A stretch of DNA of 64,000 nt from Gimibacter soli (GCF_028463845.1 NZ_CP116805.1:3406001-3470000), one strand, 5' to 3'. Shown: positions 16,705-29,089, counted from the first letter of the stretch. Numbers and translations are program-made. The notes: generated by a model from the sequence alone, not told the origin.

Positions 16705-18105
16705 TCAGGCTTCTGCCGGTGTGTGCCGGAACAGGCCGAAACGGGCGCCGGTGCGCTTGCCAATGCGGGTCAGCACGAAAATGGCGATCAGCGTCAGCGC
16801 CACATCGCCGACCGGCGACGAGAGCCAGATGCCACGCTCACCAAGCGCGAAGGGCAGCAAGAGAATGAGCGGCAGCGAGAAGAGATACGGTTTGGCGAGC
16901 CCCATGAAAGCCGCCATGCGCGCGTCCCCGAGCGCCTGGAAATAGCCCGAAAGGATGAAGCACGGCCCGAAGATGAAGAAGGTGAGCATCATCAGCGGCA
17001 TGATCCGGCCGACTTCGTTGATCACCGCAGCGTCCGACACAAAGATGCTGCCGATCCACGGCGCACCCGCGATCATCACGCCTTCCATGAGCGCGCAGTA
17101 AAGCAGTGCCGACGCCAGCGCCACGCGCAGCGCCCCGTCAGAGCGGTCATAGCGTTCCGCCCCGAAGTTGTTGCCGACAATGGCCTGCGCGGCCATCGAA
17201 AGCCCCAGAAGCGGCAGGAAGGTGAAGCCCGAGATGCGGGTGATCACTCCGTAGGCCGCGACACTGGTGCCATAGCCATCCCCGGCCCAGCCCTGCAGCG
17301 TGAAGATCACAAGGCCGGAGACAAGGCTGACACCAAGGAAGCTGAGGGAAGGCGGCAGGCCGAGCGCGAGGATACGCTTCCAGAGGCCGAGCACGTCGCC
17401 GTGCGGTACGGCAATGAAGGGCAGCTTCATGTTGCCGCGCTTGCGCAGGATATAAACGAGCACAAAGGCCACGCCCTGCGCCATCAGCGTACCGATGGCC
17501 GAGCCGAACACGCCCATCTGCAACTGCACGATCAGGATATAGTTGAAGATACCATTGAGGAAGGTGGCCGCCACGGCGATCAGCGTGGTCGCGCCGACCT
17601 TGCCCTCGGCCCGCAGCGCATCCCAGTGTACGCCCACGAAGAAGTTGAGCGCCGCCCCCACCACCAGCGGCCCGATATAATCCATGCTGAGCCCGGCGAG
17701 CGAGGCATCGCCCGCTGCCATGGCAAGGATCAGCCCCTTGCCGACAGTGAAGTAAAGCAGGTTCAGAAGCAGCCAGAAAACGATGGTGAGAAGCTGTGCA
17801 GCCCCGAAGGTATCGCGCGCTCCTGCCACGTCGCCCGCGCCCAGCCGCCGCGCCACGATCGACACCATGCCGCCGCCCACAAGATTGCCAAGCGCCACGA
17901 AAAACATGAAGACAGGGAACATCAGCGTGACAGCCGACAGCGCCTCCGGCCCCACAAAGTGGCCGATGAAGGCGGCGTCCACCACGGTATAGAGCCCGTT
18001 GATCATCATCACGAGGATCATCGGCAACGCGGTTTTCACATAAAGCCGCGACAGCGACCCCTCAAGATATGGATTGGCAGCCTGATGCTGCGCTTGTTCT
18101 GACAT
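16705..18105 (-). CDS. MATE family multidrug/toxin efflux transporter
   Basis: The 466-residue protein is almost entirely hydrophobic with about twelve membrane helices in two matching halves. It has the family features FIGHFVGPEALSAVT in the first half and VGNNFGAERYDR in the second. MATE proteins export cationic or amphipathic compounds using sodium or protons across the inner membrane. It is monocistronic, with a terminator after the stop codon. Closest subgroup and substrate are not readable from sequence. The upstream 180 bases to rpsU hold no recognised operator. Confidence 0.92.
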   Translation of the reverse strand: MSEQAQHQAANPYLEGSLSRLYVKTALPMILVMMINGLYTVVDAAFIGHFVGPEALSAVTLMFPVFMFFVALGNLVGGGMVSIVARRLGAGDVAGARDTFGAAQLLTIVFWLLLNLLYFTVGKGLILAMAAGDASLAGLSMDYIGPLVVGAALNFFVGVHWDALRAEGKVGATTLIAVAATFLNGIFNYILIVQLQMGVFGSAIGTLMAQGVAFVLVYILRKRGNMKLPFIAVPHGDVLGLWKRILALGLPPSLSFLGVSLVSGLVIFTLQGWAGDGYGTSVAAYGVITRISGFTFLPLLGLSMAAQAIVGNNFGAERYDRSDGALRVALASALLYCALMEGVMIAGAPWIGSIFVSDAAVINEVGRIMPLMMLTFFIFGPCFILSGYFQALGDARMAAFMGLAKPYLFSLPLILLLPFALGERGIWLSSPVGDVALTLIAIFVLTRIGKRTGARFGLFRHTPAEA

Positions 18106-18209
18106 GATATCCTCGCTTGGTTTATTTTTACCCGGATAAATATCTACGCATCCCGATCAGAGTCAAGCATGTTCATGACAATCGGTGAAGCAGCAAGGCC
18201 CAAATAGGC

Positions 18210-18243
18210 GAAGCCCGCCGCCGATTGCTCGACCGCGGGCTTC
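18210..18243 (-). terminator. Inverted repeat after rpsU, possible terminator
   Basis: The nine-base arms GAAGCCCGC and GCGGGCTTC are separated by sixteen bases, about 43 bases past the rpsU stop codon. The stem is strong, but the following minus-strand sequence is only weakly T-rich, so termination is likely but not certain. Confidence 0.5.
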
Positions 18244-18285
18244 AGGTTCTAACGCATGACCGGACGAACCGGCGGTGCGATTTGA

Positions 18286-18504
18286 TCAGCGATTATGGCT
18301 CATGATGCCATCGCGTTCCATACGCTTGCGCTCCAGTTTACGGGCGCGGCGGACGGCGGCGGCTTGTTCACGTGCCTTCTTCTCCGAGGGTTTCTCGTAG
18401 AAACGGCGCATTTTCATCTCGCGATAAACGCCTTCACGCTGAAGTTTTTTCTTCAGAGCGCGAAGCGCCTGGTCAACGTTGTTATCCCGAACGACAACCT
18501 GCAT
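18286..18504 (-). CDS. rpsU: 30S ribosomal protein bS21
   Basis: The 72-residue basic protein matches bS21 over its length: it begins [20 protein letters not shown] and has the [10 protein letters not shown] segment typical of alphaproteobacteria. bS21 binds the small-subunit platform near the anti-Shine-Dalgarno sequence and helps mRNA initiation. AAAGGGGTGAG lies upstream of the ATG. The gene is monocistronic here, not with dnaG/rpoD as in enterobacteria, which is normal for alphaproteobacteria. Confidence 0.96.
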   Translation of the reverse strand: MQVVVRDNNVDQALRALKKKLQREGVYREMKMRRFYEKPSEKKAREQAAAVRRARKLERKRMERDGIMSHNR

Positions 18505-18773
18505 AGGTTGCTCACCCCTTTCTAATGGTTAGATTGACCGGCGACTAGTCGGGCGCACACCGGTCGTACCGAAGGCGCCCGTATAGCAAAACCCGCCAAG
18601 TCACACAAGGTTTTTCACGCGAAAGAACCGTCCCCGCCAAAAGGCCGGCCAGTTTCCCCCGCGTTCATGCCTGCATCATAGCAAAGCCTGGTCCCTCTTG
18701 CAATGGCGCGGCCTTTCCTCGGCCACAGGTGCGTGTTAGGAATAGAGACTGACTTTTTGCGAGGATGATCCCC

Positions 18774-19436
18774 ATGGCCAAAGCCGACCTCACGCCCGAA
18801 GAACTGCGCAAGCCCCTTCTTGACGCCATGCTGGCCCATGTGCCGTTCGATGGCTGGAGCGACAAGGCACTCAAGGCCGCGGCGGAGGACGCCGGCGTGT
18901 CGGCAGGCATCGCCGAACTGGCCTTCCCGCGCGGCGCCATCGAAGCGCTTGAGATGCATCTGGCGGACGCCGACGCCCGCATGGCAGCCGCCATTGCCGA
19001 ACTTGACCTGCCCGCGATGAAAATCCGTGACCGCGTCACCGCCGCCATCCGCATCCGGCTGGATCAGGCTGAAGGCCACCGTGAGGCTGTGCGCCGCGGT
19101 CTTGCCACCCTCGCCCTGCCCACCCACGCCGGCCTTGGCGCCAAGGCGCTGTGGAACACCGCCGACACGATCTGGCGGTCGCTTGGCGACACGTCGACCG
19201 ATCACAACTGGTACACCAAGCGGATGACGCTTTCGGCGGTCTATTCCGCTGTGCTTCTTTACTGGCTGTCGGACGAATCGGAAGGCTATACCGATACCCA
19301 CGCTTTCCTTGATCGCCGGATCGAGGGCGTGATGAAGATCGAAAAGGCCAAATGGGAATTCCGCAAGGCGAAGGAAAACATGCCCTCCATCGCCCGCTTC
19401 CTCGGGCGGCTGCGCTACCCCGGACGGGCGGCGTGA
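18774..19436 (+). CDS. COQ9 family ubiquinone biosynthesis protein
   Basis: The 220-residue protein matches the COQ9 family found in mitochondria and alphaproteobacteria. It has a TetR-like helical N-terminal part (LLDAMLAHVPFDGWSDKALKAAA) and the conserved central region with NTADTIWRSLGDTSTDHNWYTKR, then LYWLSDESEGY. COQ9 binds lipid and assists the COQ7 hydroxylation step of ubiquinone synthesis at the membrane. ATG 18774 has AGG at a good distance; an ATG three codons earlier sits too close to the ribosome site. It overlaps the start of xerC by four bases, so the two are translationally coupled. Confidence 0.92.
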   Translation: MAKADLTPEELRKPLLDAMLAHVPFDGWSDKALKAAAEDAGVSAGIAELAFPRGAIEALEMHLADADARMAAAIAELDLPAMKIRDRVTAAIRIRLDQAEGHREAVRRGLATLALPTHAGLGAKALWNTADTIWRSLGDTSTDHNWYTKRMTLSAVYSAVLLYWLSDESEGYTDTHAFLDRRIEGVMKIEKAKWEFRKAKENMPSIARFLGRLRYPGRAA

Positions 19437-20398
19437 GCGACAGCGCCGCGCCTGAAGACTTTGTCGGCGCCCCGGCCCTTGCCTCATTGGACGACACCCT
19501 CGCCGCTGCCGTGCTGCGCTGGCGGCGCTACCTGACCAGTGAAAAGCGCATGTCCCCCCACACGGTTGCCGCCTATGGCCGCGACATGGGCGATTTCCTG
19601 ACCTTCATGAGCGGCTACAAGGGCGGCATGCTTAGCCTTGCCACCCTCGGTGCGCTGCATGTGCGCGAGTTCCGCGCCTTTCTGGCCGCCCGCCGGGGCG
19701 ACGGGCTTTCCTCGCGCAGCATGGCCCGCACCCTTTCCGCCATCCGCAATTTCTACCGCTACATGGACCGTGCCGAGGGCGTGCATTCGGATGCCATTTC
19801 GGCCATCGAAGCGCCGAAACTGCCGCACCGGGTGCCCCGCCCCCTGAGCGAGGCCGACGCCCGCCGTGCGCTCGACACCGTCGCCGAGATGGAAGACGAG
19901 CCGTGGGTCGCCGCACGTGACGTGGCTGTCCTCACGCTTCTCTATGGCTGCGGCTTGCGCATCGCCGAGGCGCTGTCGCTGACCCCGCGCGATATCCCGG
20001 AAGGCGATACGATGCGGGTGACCGGCAAACGCAACAAGGAACGGATCGTGCCGCTGCTGCCTGCCGTGCGTGAGGCCATCGCGGATTACAGGAAGGCCTG
20101 CCCCTACAGCCTCGGGGCCGACGAACCGCTTTTTCGGGCCAAGCGCGGCGGAGCGCTTTCCCCGCGCGCGATACAGGCCGCCATGCAGCGCATGCGGGCC
20201 GCGCTCGGCCTGCCCGACAGCGCCACGCCCCATGCCCTGCGGCACAGTTTTGCCACGCACCTGCTGTCACGCGGCGGGGACCTGCGCACCATTCAGGAGC
20301 TGCTGGGCCACGCCGATCTGGCAAGCACACAGGTTTATACAGAGGTAGACGGCGCCCGGCTTGAGGCCGTATATGCGGAAGCCTTCCGGAGACGCTGA
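19433..20398 (+). CDS. xerC: Site-specific tyrosine recombinase XerC
   Basis: The 321-residue recombinase has an N-terminal SAM-like DNA-binding domain (about 25-115) and a C-terminal catalytic domain. All catalytic residues are visible: Arg176 (GCGLRIAEA), Lys199 (TGKRNKER), His267-x-x-Arg270 (HALRHS), His293 (LLGHADL) and Tyr302 (STQVYTEV). With XerD it resolves chromosome dimers at dif near division. The GTG at 19433 overlaps the COQ9 stop codon by four bases; the longer frame upstream lies inside COQ9 and is not used. Core context and lack of mobile features argue against a phage integrase. Confidence 0.92.
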   Translation: MSDSAAPEDFVGAPALASLDDTLAAAVLRWRRYLTSEKRMSPHTVAAYGRDMGDFLTFMSGYKGGMLSLATLGALHVREFRAFLAARRGDGLSSRSMARTLSAIRNFYRYMDRAEGVHSDAISAIEAPKLPHRVPRPLSEADARRALDTVAEMEDEPWVAARDVAVLTLLYGCGLRIAEALSLTPRDIPEGDTMRVTGKRNKERIVPLLPAVREAIADYRKACPYSLGADEPLFRAKRGGALSPRAIQAAMQRMRAALGLPDSATPHALRHSFATHLLSRGGDLRTIQELLGHADLASTQVYTEVDGARLEAVYAEAFRRR

Positions 20399-20404
20399 CA
20401 GACC

Positions 20405-20737
20405 ATGACCCTGACACCCCATCACGACCCGCGCATCGAAGCGCTTCGCGGCTACGGCCTCACGGCGCTTTATGCCTCGCTCGGTCTTCTCGCCCTGATG
20501 CTGATCTTCGCGGCCTTTCGCCTGTGGCCTGCCGCCCATGGTTCGGACGCCAATATCGAGGTCATCGTGCTGGTGCTGGCGGGCGGCGCCACGGCGCTCG
20601 CGTCCGGGCGCACCACGATCCAATACTGGCGAGGCCTGCGCGCCAAGCCACCGGCCTGCCCGCCCCTGAAACTCGCACCCTTCTATCTGATGGCCTTCAC
20701 GCTGCTTGTCGCCAGCGTTTACTTCACGGGCTTCTGA
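20405..20737 (+). CDS. Small membrane protein of unknown function
   Basis: The 110-residue protein has three predicted membrane segments: about 20-40 (ALYASLGLLALMLIFAAF), 52-66 and 90-108 (FYLMAFTLLVASVYFTGF). No family is recognised. It begins seven bases after xerC stops and may be cotranscribed with COQ9 and xerC. The coding frame has normal GC and codon use for the region. No residues suggest an enzyme. Confidence 0.72.
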   Translation: MTLTPHHDPRIEALRGYGLTALYASLGLLALMLIFAAFRLWPAAHGSDANIEVIVLVLAGGATALASGRTTIQYWRGLRAKPPACPPLKLAPFYLMAFTLLVASVYFTGF

Positions 20738-20799
20738 GTACCCGATCTAAGTCCGAAAATCGCGAGTGATGATGGCCGACTTCCGCTATCATCCCGCCC

Positions 20800-21393
20800 A
20801 TGACCGAAGACCGACATATCCTTTATGAAGCGCTCCTGCACCGTGATGAACGGTATGACGGCAAGCTCTTCTTTGCGGTGACGACCACCGGCATCTATTG
20901 CAGGCCGATCTGCCCGGCACCGAAGCCGAAGCCGCAGAATGTGCTCTATTTCGCGAGCGCCGAGGATGCACAGACCGCCGGCTTCCGCGCCTGCAAGCGC
21001 TGCCGCCCTGAAACCCGTCCCGGCAGCCCGGCATGGGAGGGCAGCAAGACGACGGTGGTGCGTGCCCTGCGCCTGATGGCAACAGGTGACGCCCCCGAAA
21101 CGCTCGCTGAACTCGCCGACAAGCTGGGCGTTACCGACCGCCACCTGCGGCGCCTGTTCGCCACGCACGGCGAGGAAAGCCCCGTGAAGAAGGCGCAGGA
21201 GAACCGGCTGTCGCTCGCCCGCGTGTTGCTCGCCACCAGCGACGCGCCGATTGCAGACGTTGCCTTCTCCGCCGGATACAAAAGCCTGCGCCGGTTCAAC
21301 GAAGCCTTCAAGGCGGCCGAGGGCATCAGCCCCACCGCCTGGCGCAACAGCCAATCCAATAATGATAAGGACCCGGGTCATGACAGCCCTTGA
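20800..21393 (+). CDS. adaA: AdaA-type methylphosphotriester transferase and AraC-family activator
   Basis: The 197-residue protein has an Ada zinc domain (residues about 1-75) with Cys34, Cys38, Cys65 and Cys68, spaced exactly as Cys38/42/69/72 of E. coli Ada. Cys34 is therefore the expected methyl acceptor. A C-terminal AraC helix-turn-helix pair follows (LADKLGVTDRHLRRLF and IADVAFSAGYKSLRRFNEAF). It lacks the C-terminal O6-methylguanine transferase domain of enterobacterial Ada, which is instead encoded by the next, overlapping gene. Methylation of the zinc cysteine converts such proteins into activators of the adaptive response to alkylation. Confidence 0.92.
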   Translation: MTEDRHILYEALLHRDERYDGKLFFAVTTTGIYCRPICPAPKPKPQNVLYFASAEDAQTAGFRACKRCRPETRPGSPAWEGSKTTVVRALRLMATGDAPETLAELADKLGVTDRHLRRLFATHGEESPVKKAQENRLSLARVLLATSDAPIADVAFSAGYKSLRRFNEAFKAAEGISPTAWRNSQSNNDKDPGHDSP

Positions 21394-21883
21394 ACGCACC
21401 AACATCGAAAGCCCCATCGGCAGCATCACGCTGGTGCTGGACGGAGGCACCATCGTCATCTGTGAATTCAGCGACCGCGAGGCCCGTGTCAGCCGCCAGC
21501 TTGCGAAATGCTATCCTGGCAGGCCGGTCACCGATATCGGCGCACCAGCAGTCATCAAGGCCGCCTTCGATGCTTATTTCACAGGCGTCAGGGATGCGCT
21601 TGATACCTTGCCGAGCGCCCCGAAGGGCACGCCCTTTCAGGAACGGGTGTGGGCAACCCTTAAACGCATCCCGGCGGGCACGGCATGGAGCTATGCCGAT
21701 CTCGCCGCAGCGGTCGGCTCACACCCCCGCGCGGTGGGCGGTGCGAACGGTGCCAACCCGTGCGCCCTCCTCCATCCCTGCCACCGGGTGATCGGCGCCG
21801 ATGGCAGCCTCACCGGCTATGCTGGCGGCATCGAGCGCAAGGCGTGGCTGCTCGCGCATGAAGAGTATCAAGTAAAGGCCTGA
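21380..21883 (+). CDS. adaB: Methylated-DNA--protein-cysteine methyltransferase (AdaB/Ogt type)
   Basis: The 167-residue suicide enzyme carries the active-site motif LLHPCHRVIG near residue 134 and the DNA-binding helix-turn-helix segment SYADLAAAVGSHPRAVGGANGANP. It removes methyl groups from O6-methylguanine in DNA by transfer to its own cysteine. ATG 21380 has AAGGAC upstream and overlaps the adaA end by 14 bases; the longer frame from 21251 lies wholly within adaA. The overlap strongly suggests co-translation with AdaA, which probably also activates it. Confidence 0.94.
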   Translation: MTALERTNIESPIGSITLVLDGGTIVICEFSDREARVSRQLAKCYPGRPVTDIGAPAVIKAAFDAYFTGVRDALDTLPSAPKGTPFQERVWATLKRIPAGTAWSYADLAAAVGSHPRAVGGANGANPCALLHPCHRVIGADGSLTGYAGGIERKAWLLAHEEYQVKA

Positions 21884-21964
21884 ATCTCGGCTCTTGCGTC
21901 AAGACCAGTTCCTGACTAGGAATCGAGAAGCCCGAGTGAACGAGTAACCGGATGGGGACGGCCC

Positions 21965-22465
21965 TTGTCCATGAGACAGTATCTAGTAGGGAAAAGCGCC
22001 CTTATCGCTTTCAGCAATCGCCAACTGGCCAAACTGGTGCGGGATTTTCTGCGCGCAAACGGCGTTGAATATTGCGCCATCGCAGAAACATCGCAGGCGG
22101 CAGTCAGCTTGACCGAAGCACGACCGGTTGACCTTTTCTTCATCGACTATGACCTTGAACCGATTGGCGGAATCTTTTTCGTCAAATTCCTGCGCATGCA
22201 ACAGGGTGCGGTTGCCGAGGCACCTTGCGTGATGGTGATCCCCTCGCCGTCGAGGGAAAAGGTGTGGGAAGCACGCGACGCCGGCGTCAACGAAATCCTC
22301 GGGCTGCCGCTCACATCGGAACTCCTGAAAAGCCGGCTGACCAAAATCTATACTGAACCCCGCCCCTTCATCCGCGCTGCCACCTATATCGGGCCATGCC
22401 GGCGGATTCGGCAGGTACAAATCTATCACGGGGAAGACCGCAGGCAGCAGAAGGCGCGCAAATAG
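21965..22465 (+). CDS. Receiver-domain protein with degenerate active site
   Basis: The 166-residue protein has a CheY-like receiver fold without an output domain. Asp61 (LFFIDYD) sits at the phosphoacceptor position. The usual N-terminal acidic pair is replaced by neutral residues (ALIAFSNRQ), and the conserved Lys before Pro is Leu114 (ILGLPLTS). Magnesium binding and phosphorylation are therefore doubtful, and it may act as a protein-interaction module. A TTG at 21965 has GGGGA at good spacing; ATG 21971, two codons later, is the alternative start. It stands alone, with no kinase beside it. Confidence 0.78.
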   Translation: MSMRQYLVGKSALIAFSNRQLAKLVRDFLRANGVEYCAIAETSQAAVSLTEARPVDLFFIDYDLEPIGGIFFVKFLRMQQGAVAEAPCVMVIPSPSREKVWEARDAGVNEILGLPLTSELLKSRLTKIYTEPRPFIRAATYIGPCRRIRQVQIYHGEDRRQQKARK

Positions 22466-22542
22466 CCCGGTTTACGCGCCGGGGGCAATGCAGCCCTGGG
22501 TTATGCCTGCTCCAAGCCCGGCCACAGGCCATGGGGCGGTGA

Positions 22543-23373
22543 TCAATAGTCGAATTCGACCTCGGGCAATTTCATCCGGCTGTCGATAAACTCGATTTCC
22601 CGTTCGCTCAGCGACAGCCGGTTCGCCGACGATTGCACCAGGCTGATCTCGCGCTGCTCGGGCGGCAGGCTGGCGAGATAGCTTTCTTTATCAAGGCTTG
22701 AAACCGGCCCCTTCAGGCCAAGTTCGCGGCGCAGGATTTTTTTCTGCACATAATCCAGAAAACCGGCCTTGTCGGCATTGATGGCATCGTAGCGAACGAT
22801 ATGGATATCCTTGGCGCCGCTTTCAGCTTCGATGATCGCTGTCAGATTGTTCCAGCGCCGCTCCATTTTTACCAGCACCTGTTGGCGATAGTCAAAATCA
22901 GGATCGAAATAGCGCGGGTCGCGGTGGTCGGCCAGATGGCGACACAGCGATCGAAAAACCGCCTTCGGCTCGCGGTACACGATCACATTCTGGCTGGCCG
23001 GAAAGATGGCGCGGATTTCTGCCAGATGGAACACGTTGCGGGGTGATTTCTCGACGATGACCTGACAATCATCGGGGACCTGTTCGCCCGCGAAGAAAAC
23101 CTTCAGGAAAATATCGCGCTGGATGCGGCGCACGAGGCTCGTCGATACCGGATTCAGGCTGCCACGGTTGTCATAGACCTCGCGGTTCACGATCGCGATA
23201 TTCTTGTTGTATTCCTTGAACAGAAGCCCGGTCCGTTCCGCAAAGATGCGGAAGAAATCGAACTCGCCCTTGGCGTAAACCGTGTTGATGAGATCGAAGG
23301 CACGACCGGTCAGGGTCGTGCCACTCTTTGTGTATCCACCAATGAATACGGCATCCAGCCGGCGCGTTGCCAT
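22543..23373 (-). CDS. Sulfotransferase family protein
   Basis: The 276-residue protein has the 5'-phosphosulfate-binding loop FIGGYTKSGTTLT near residues 10-22 and the 3'-phosphate-binding segment VIVYREPKAVFRS, the two PAPS-binding elements of cytosolic-type sulfotransferases. These transfer sulfate to a hydroxyl or amino group of a carbohydrate, lipid or protein; the acceptor is unknown. ATG 23373 has AGGGGA five bases upstream and is preferred over 23421. It starts 16 bases after lpdA ends on the same strand, so it may ride at the end of the TCA operon, an unexpected neighbour. No PAPS-synthesis genes are nearby. Confidence 0.83.
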   Translation of the reverse strand: MATRRLDAVFIGGYTKSGTTLTGRAFDLINTVYAKGEFDFFRIFAERTGLLFKEYNKNIAIVNREVYDNRGSLNPVSTSLVRRIQRDIFLKVFFAGEQVPDDCQVIVEKSPRNVFHLAEIRAIFPASQNVIVYREPKAVFRSLCRHLADHRDPRYFDPDFDYRQQVLVKMERRWNNLTAIIEAESGAKDIHIVRYDAINADKAGFLDYVQKKILRRELGLKGPVSSLDKESYLASLPPEQREISLVQSSANRLSLSEREIEFIDSRMKLPEVEFDY

Positions 23374-23389
23374 TATTTCCCCTGCCCGA

Positions 23390-24796
23390 TCAGATGTGGA
23401 TCGGACGCCCGTGAACGGCAAGCGCGGCTTCTTTCATGGCTTCCGTTTCGGTCGGGTGCGCATGGCAGGTCAGCGCAATATCCTCGGACGAGGCACCAAA
23501 TTCCATCGCGGTCGCCGCTTGGGCAATCATGTTGCCGGCGTCGGCGCCGATGATATGGACGCCAAGCACGCGGTCCGTCACCTTGTCGGCGAGGATTTTC
23601 ACGAAGCCTTCGGTCTGCAGGTTCGCCTTGGCACGGCTGTTGGCCATGAAGGGGAACTTGCCGACATTGTAGGCCACACCGGCGGCCTTCAGGTCTTCTT
23701 CAGTTTTGCCGACAGAGGCAACCTCGGGCGAGGTGTAAACGACGCCCGGAATGATGTCGTGGTTTACCACGCCGTGCAGGCCGGCGATATTCTCGGCGCA
23801 GGCCACGCCTTCGTCTTCGGCCTTATGGGCGAGCATGGGGCCGGCGATCACGTCGCCGATGGCCCAGATGCCCGGCACATTGGTCGAGAAATCGTGGCCG
23901 GTTTTCACGCGGCTGCGGTCGTCCATCGCCACGCCCACCGTTTCAAGGCCAAGGCCGTGGGTGTAGGGACGGCGACCAACCGCCACCAGCACGACGTCGC
24001 AATCGATCGTCTGGGCGTCGCCGCCCTTCACGGGCTCGAAGGTCACCTTCACGCCGGATTTCGACTTCTTCACCTCGGTCACTTTCGAGGAAAGATTGAG
24101 CGTCATGCCCTGCTTCTTGAGGATACGGCCAAACTGCTTGCGCACTTCGCCGTCCATACCCGGCAGCACTTCGTCCATAAACTCGACAACGGTGACTTCA
24201 GCGCCTAGGCGGCGCCACACCGAGCCAAGCTCCAGCCCGATCACGCCGCCGCCGATCACCACCAGATGCTTCGGCACCTTCGGCAGCGAAAGCGCGCCCG
24301 TCGAGGAAACGATCTGTTTCTCGTCAATCTCGATGCCCGGCAGGCTCGCCACATCCGAACCCGTCGCGATGATCGTGTTCTTGGCTTTCAGGGTGCGGGT
24401 GCCGCCTTCATTGAGCGCAACTTCGACCGTGTCCTTGGCGGTGAAGCGGCCAGTGCCCTTCAGCCATTCGATCTTGTGCTTCTTGAAGAGGAAGGCGATG
24501 CCACCGGTGAGGCCCGTGACGGTATTGTCCTTGTGGGCGAGCATGGCAGCCAGATCCAGCTTCACACCGGTCGCCTTGATGCCAAACTTTTCGAACTCGT
24601 GATTGGCTTCGTCATAAAGGTGCGAAGCATGCAGCAGCGCCTTCGAAGGCATGCAGCCCACATTGAGGCAGGTACCGCCAAGCGTATCGCGCTTGTCGAT
24701 GCAAGCTACCTTCAGGCCGAGCTGGGCAGCGCGAATTGCAGCCACATAACCGCCGGGGCCGGCACCGATCACAACGAGGTCGAAATTATCAGACAT
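23390..24796 (-). CDS. lpdA: Dihydrolipoyl dehydrogenase (E3)
   Basis: The 468-residue flavoprotein has the FAD-binding GAGPGG motif at residues 11-16, redox-active Cys43 and Cys48 ([13 protein letters not shown]), a second Rossmann motif ([12 protein letters not shown]) for NAD and the catalytic His447-Glu452 pair (HPTETE) of the dimer interface. It reoxidises dihydrolipoamide of E2 with NAD. Its place after sucB identifies it as the E3 of the 2-oxoglutarate dehydrogenase complex, though it may also serve others. Length is standard. Confidence 0.97.
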   Translation of the reverse strand: MSDNFDLVVIGAGPGGYVAAIRAAQLGLKVACIDKRDTLGGTCLNVGCMPSKALLHASHLYDEANHEFEKFGIKATGVKLDLAAMLAHKDNTVTGLTGGIAFLFKKHKIEWLKGTGRFTAKDTVEVALNEGGTRTLKAKNTIIATGSDVASLPGIEIDEKQIVSSTGALSLPKVPKHLVVIGGGVIGLELGSVWRRLGAEVTVVEFMDEVLPGMDGEVRKQFGRILKKQGMTLNLSSKVTEVKKSKSGVKVTFEPVKGGDAQTIDCDVVLVAVGRRPYTHGLGLETVGVAMDDRSRVKTGHDFSTNVPGIWAIGDVIAGPMLAHKAEDEGVACAENIAGLHGVVNHDIIPGVVYTSPEVASVGKTEEDLKAAGVAYNVGKFPFMANSRAKANLQTEGFVKILADKVTDRVLGVHIIGADAGNMIAQAATAMEFGASSEDIALTCHAHPTETEAMKEAALAVHGRPIHI

Positions 24797-24834
24797 TGTT
24801 CTTGTCCCTTATTACGCAAGGCCCTTCATGGGCC

Positions 24835-24862
24835 AATGGGTGGAAGCAAGCCCCCACCCATT
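24835..24862 (-). repeat. Intercistronic hairpin between sucB and lpdA
   Basis: The nine-base arms AATGGGTGG and CCACCCATT flank ten bases in the 91-base gap between sucB and lpdA. No U-tract follows. It could protect the upstream mRNA from exonucleases or lower lpdA expression; the sequence does not tell which. Confidence 0.45.
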
Positions 24863-24887
24863 TCAACTGTTCCATCCGGTCCGCTTC

Positions 24888-26162
24888 TTACATGTCCAGA
24901 AGGAGGCGGGTCGGGTCTTCAAGCGCTTCCTTGACGCGGACGAGGAAGGTCACTGCCTCGCGACCGTCGATCAGGCGGTGGTCATAGGAAAGGGCGAGAT
25001 ACATCATCGGGCGGATGACGATCTGGCCGTTTTCCACAACCGGGCGGTCCTGGATCTTGTGCATGCCAAGAATGCCGGACTGCGGGGTATTCAGGATCGG
25101 GCTCGACATCAGCGACCCGAAGATGCCGCCGTTCGAAATGGTGAAGGTGCCGCCCTGCATGTCTTCAACGGTCAGCTTGCCGTCGCGGGCCTTCTTGCCG
25201 AAGTTGGCGATGCCAAGCTCGGTATCCGCGAAGGACATGTTCTGTGCGTCCTTCAGGACCGGCACGACAAGGCCGTTCGGGGCGGAAACCGCCACGCCGA
25301 TGTTGGCATAGTTGAAGTACACGACTTCATCGCCGTCGATCTGGGCGTTCACCGACGGGATTTCCTTCAGCGCAAGGCAGCAGGCCTTGGTGAAGAAGCT
25401 CATGAAGCCGAGCTTGATGCCGTGCTTCTTGGCAAAGAGATCCTTGTAACGGTCGCGCGCAGCCATCACAGCCGTCATGTCCACCTCGTTATAGGTGGTG
25501 AGCATCGCGGCAGTGTTCTGGGCTTCCTTCAGGCGCTCGGCGATCCGCTTCCTAAGGCGGGTCATCTTCACGCGCTCTTCACGCGGGCCAGTCGAGACAG
25601 CCACAGCACCAGCGGCGGGTGCGCTGAGTGTCTTGGCGGTGCCGCTTTCGATGGCAGCGAGAACATCGCCCTTGGTCAGGCGGCCATCCTTGCCGGAAGC
25701 CGGGATCGTCGACGCATCAAGGTTATATTCCTCGACAAGGCGGCGAACAGCCGGGGCAAGCGGCATGGCGTCCTTCGCGGAACCACCGCTTGCGGCAGGT
25801 GCAGCAGCGACCGGCTCGGCCTTAGGCGCAGGTGCCGGGGCTTCTGCTTTCGGCGCAGGGGCAGCTTCAGCTTTTTTCTCGGGTGCCTTGGCAGCGGCAG
25901 GGGCGGCAGCCGCACCTTTGCCGGACGTGTCCACACGGGCGATCAGCGCACCGATTTCCACCGTGTCGCCTTCAGCGACCAGCGTTTCGATCAGAACACC
26001 GGCCACCGGGCTCGGCACTTCCATCGCAACCTTGTCGGTCTCGACCTCGACAATCGGTTCGTCGGCGGCAACGGCGTCGCCCACCTTCTTCAGCCAGGAG
26101 CCGATGGAGCCTTCGGTGATCGATTCACCAAGCTGCGGGATTACAATATCTTCGATAGCCAC
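24888..26162 (-). CDS. sucB: 2-oxoglutarate dehydrogenase E2, dihydrolipoyl succinyltransferase
   Basis: The 424-residue protein has one lipoyl domain with lipoylated Lys44 (ETDKVAME), an Ala/Pro/Lys-rich flexible linker (about 80-120), the E3-binding domain ([15 protein letters not shown]) and the catalytic domain with active-site His395 and Asp399 ([12 protein letters not shown]). It transfers the succinyl group from ThDP on E1 to coenzyme A. It starts 20 bases after sucA stops and is followed by lpdA. Single-lipoyl structure and order are those of the alphaproteobacterial operon. Confidence 0.97.
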   Translation of the reverse strand: MAIEDIVIPQLGESITEGSIGSWLKKVGDAVAADEPIVEVETDKVAMEVPSPVAGVLIETLVAEGDTVEIGALIARVDTSGKGAAAAPAAAKAPEKKAEAAPAPKAEAPAPAPKAEPVAAAPAASGGSAKDAMPLAPAVRRLVEEYNLDASTIPASGKDGRLTKGDVLAAIESGTAKTLSAPAAGAVAVSTGPREERVKMTRLRKRIAERLKEAQNTAAMLTTYNEVDMTAVMAARDRYKDLFAKKHGIKLGFMSFFTKACCLALKEIPSVNAQIDGDEVVYFNYANIGVAVSAPNGLVVPVLKDAQNMSFADTELGIANFGKKARDGKLTVEDMQGGTFTISNGGIFGSLMSSPILNTPQSGILGMHKIQDRPVVENGQIVIRPMMYLALSYDHRLIDGREAVTFLVRVKEALEDPTRLLLDM

Positions 26163-26182
26163 CTTAACGGTCTCCTACCCTG

Positions 26183-29089
<2,907 letters not shown>

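Noticed and set aside
19433-20398. Tyrosine recombinase as a sign of an integrated element
   Set aside because: It is coupled to COQ9, has XerC form and length, and no attachment repeats, tRNA target or phage genes are near.
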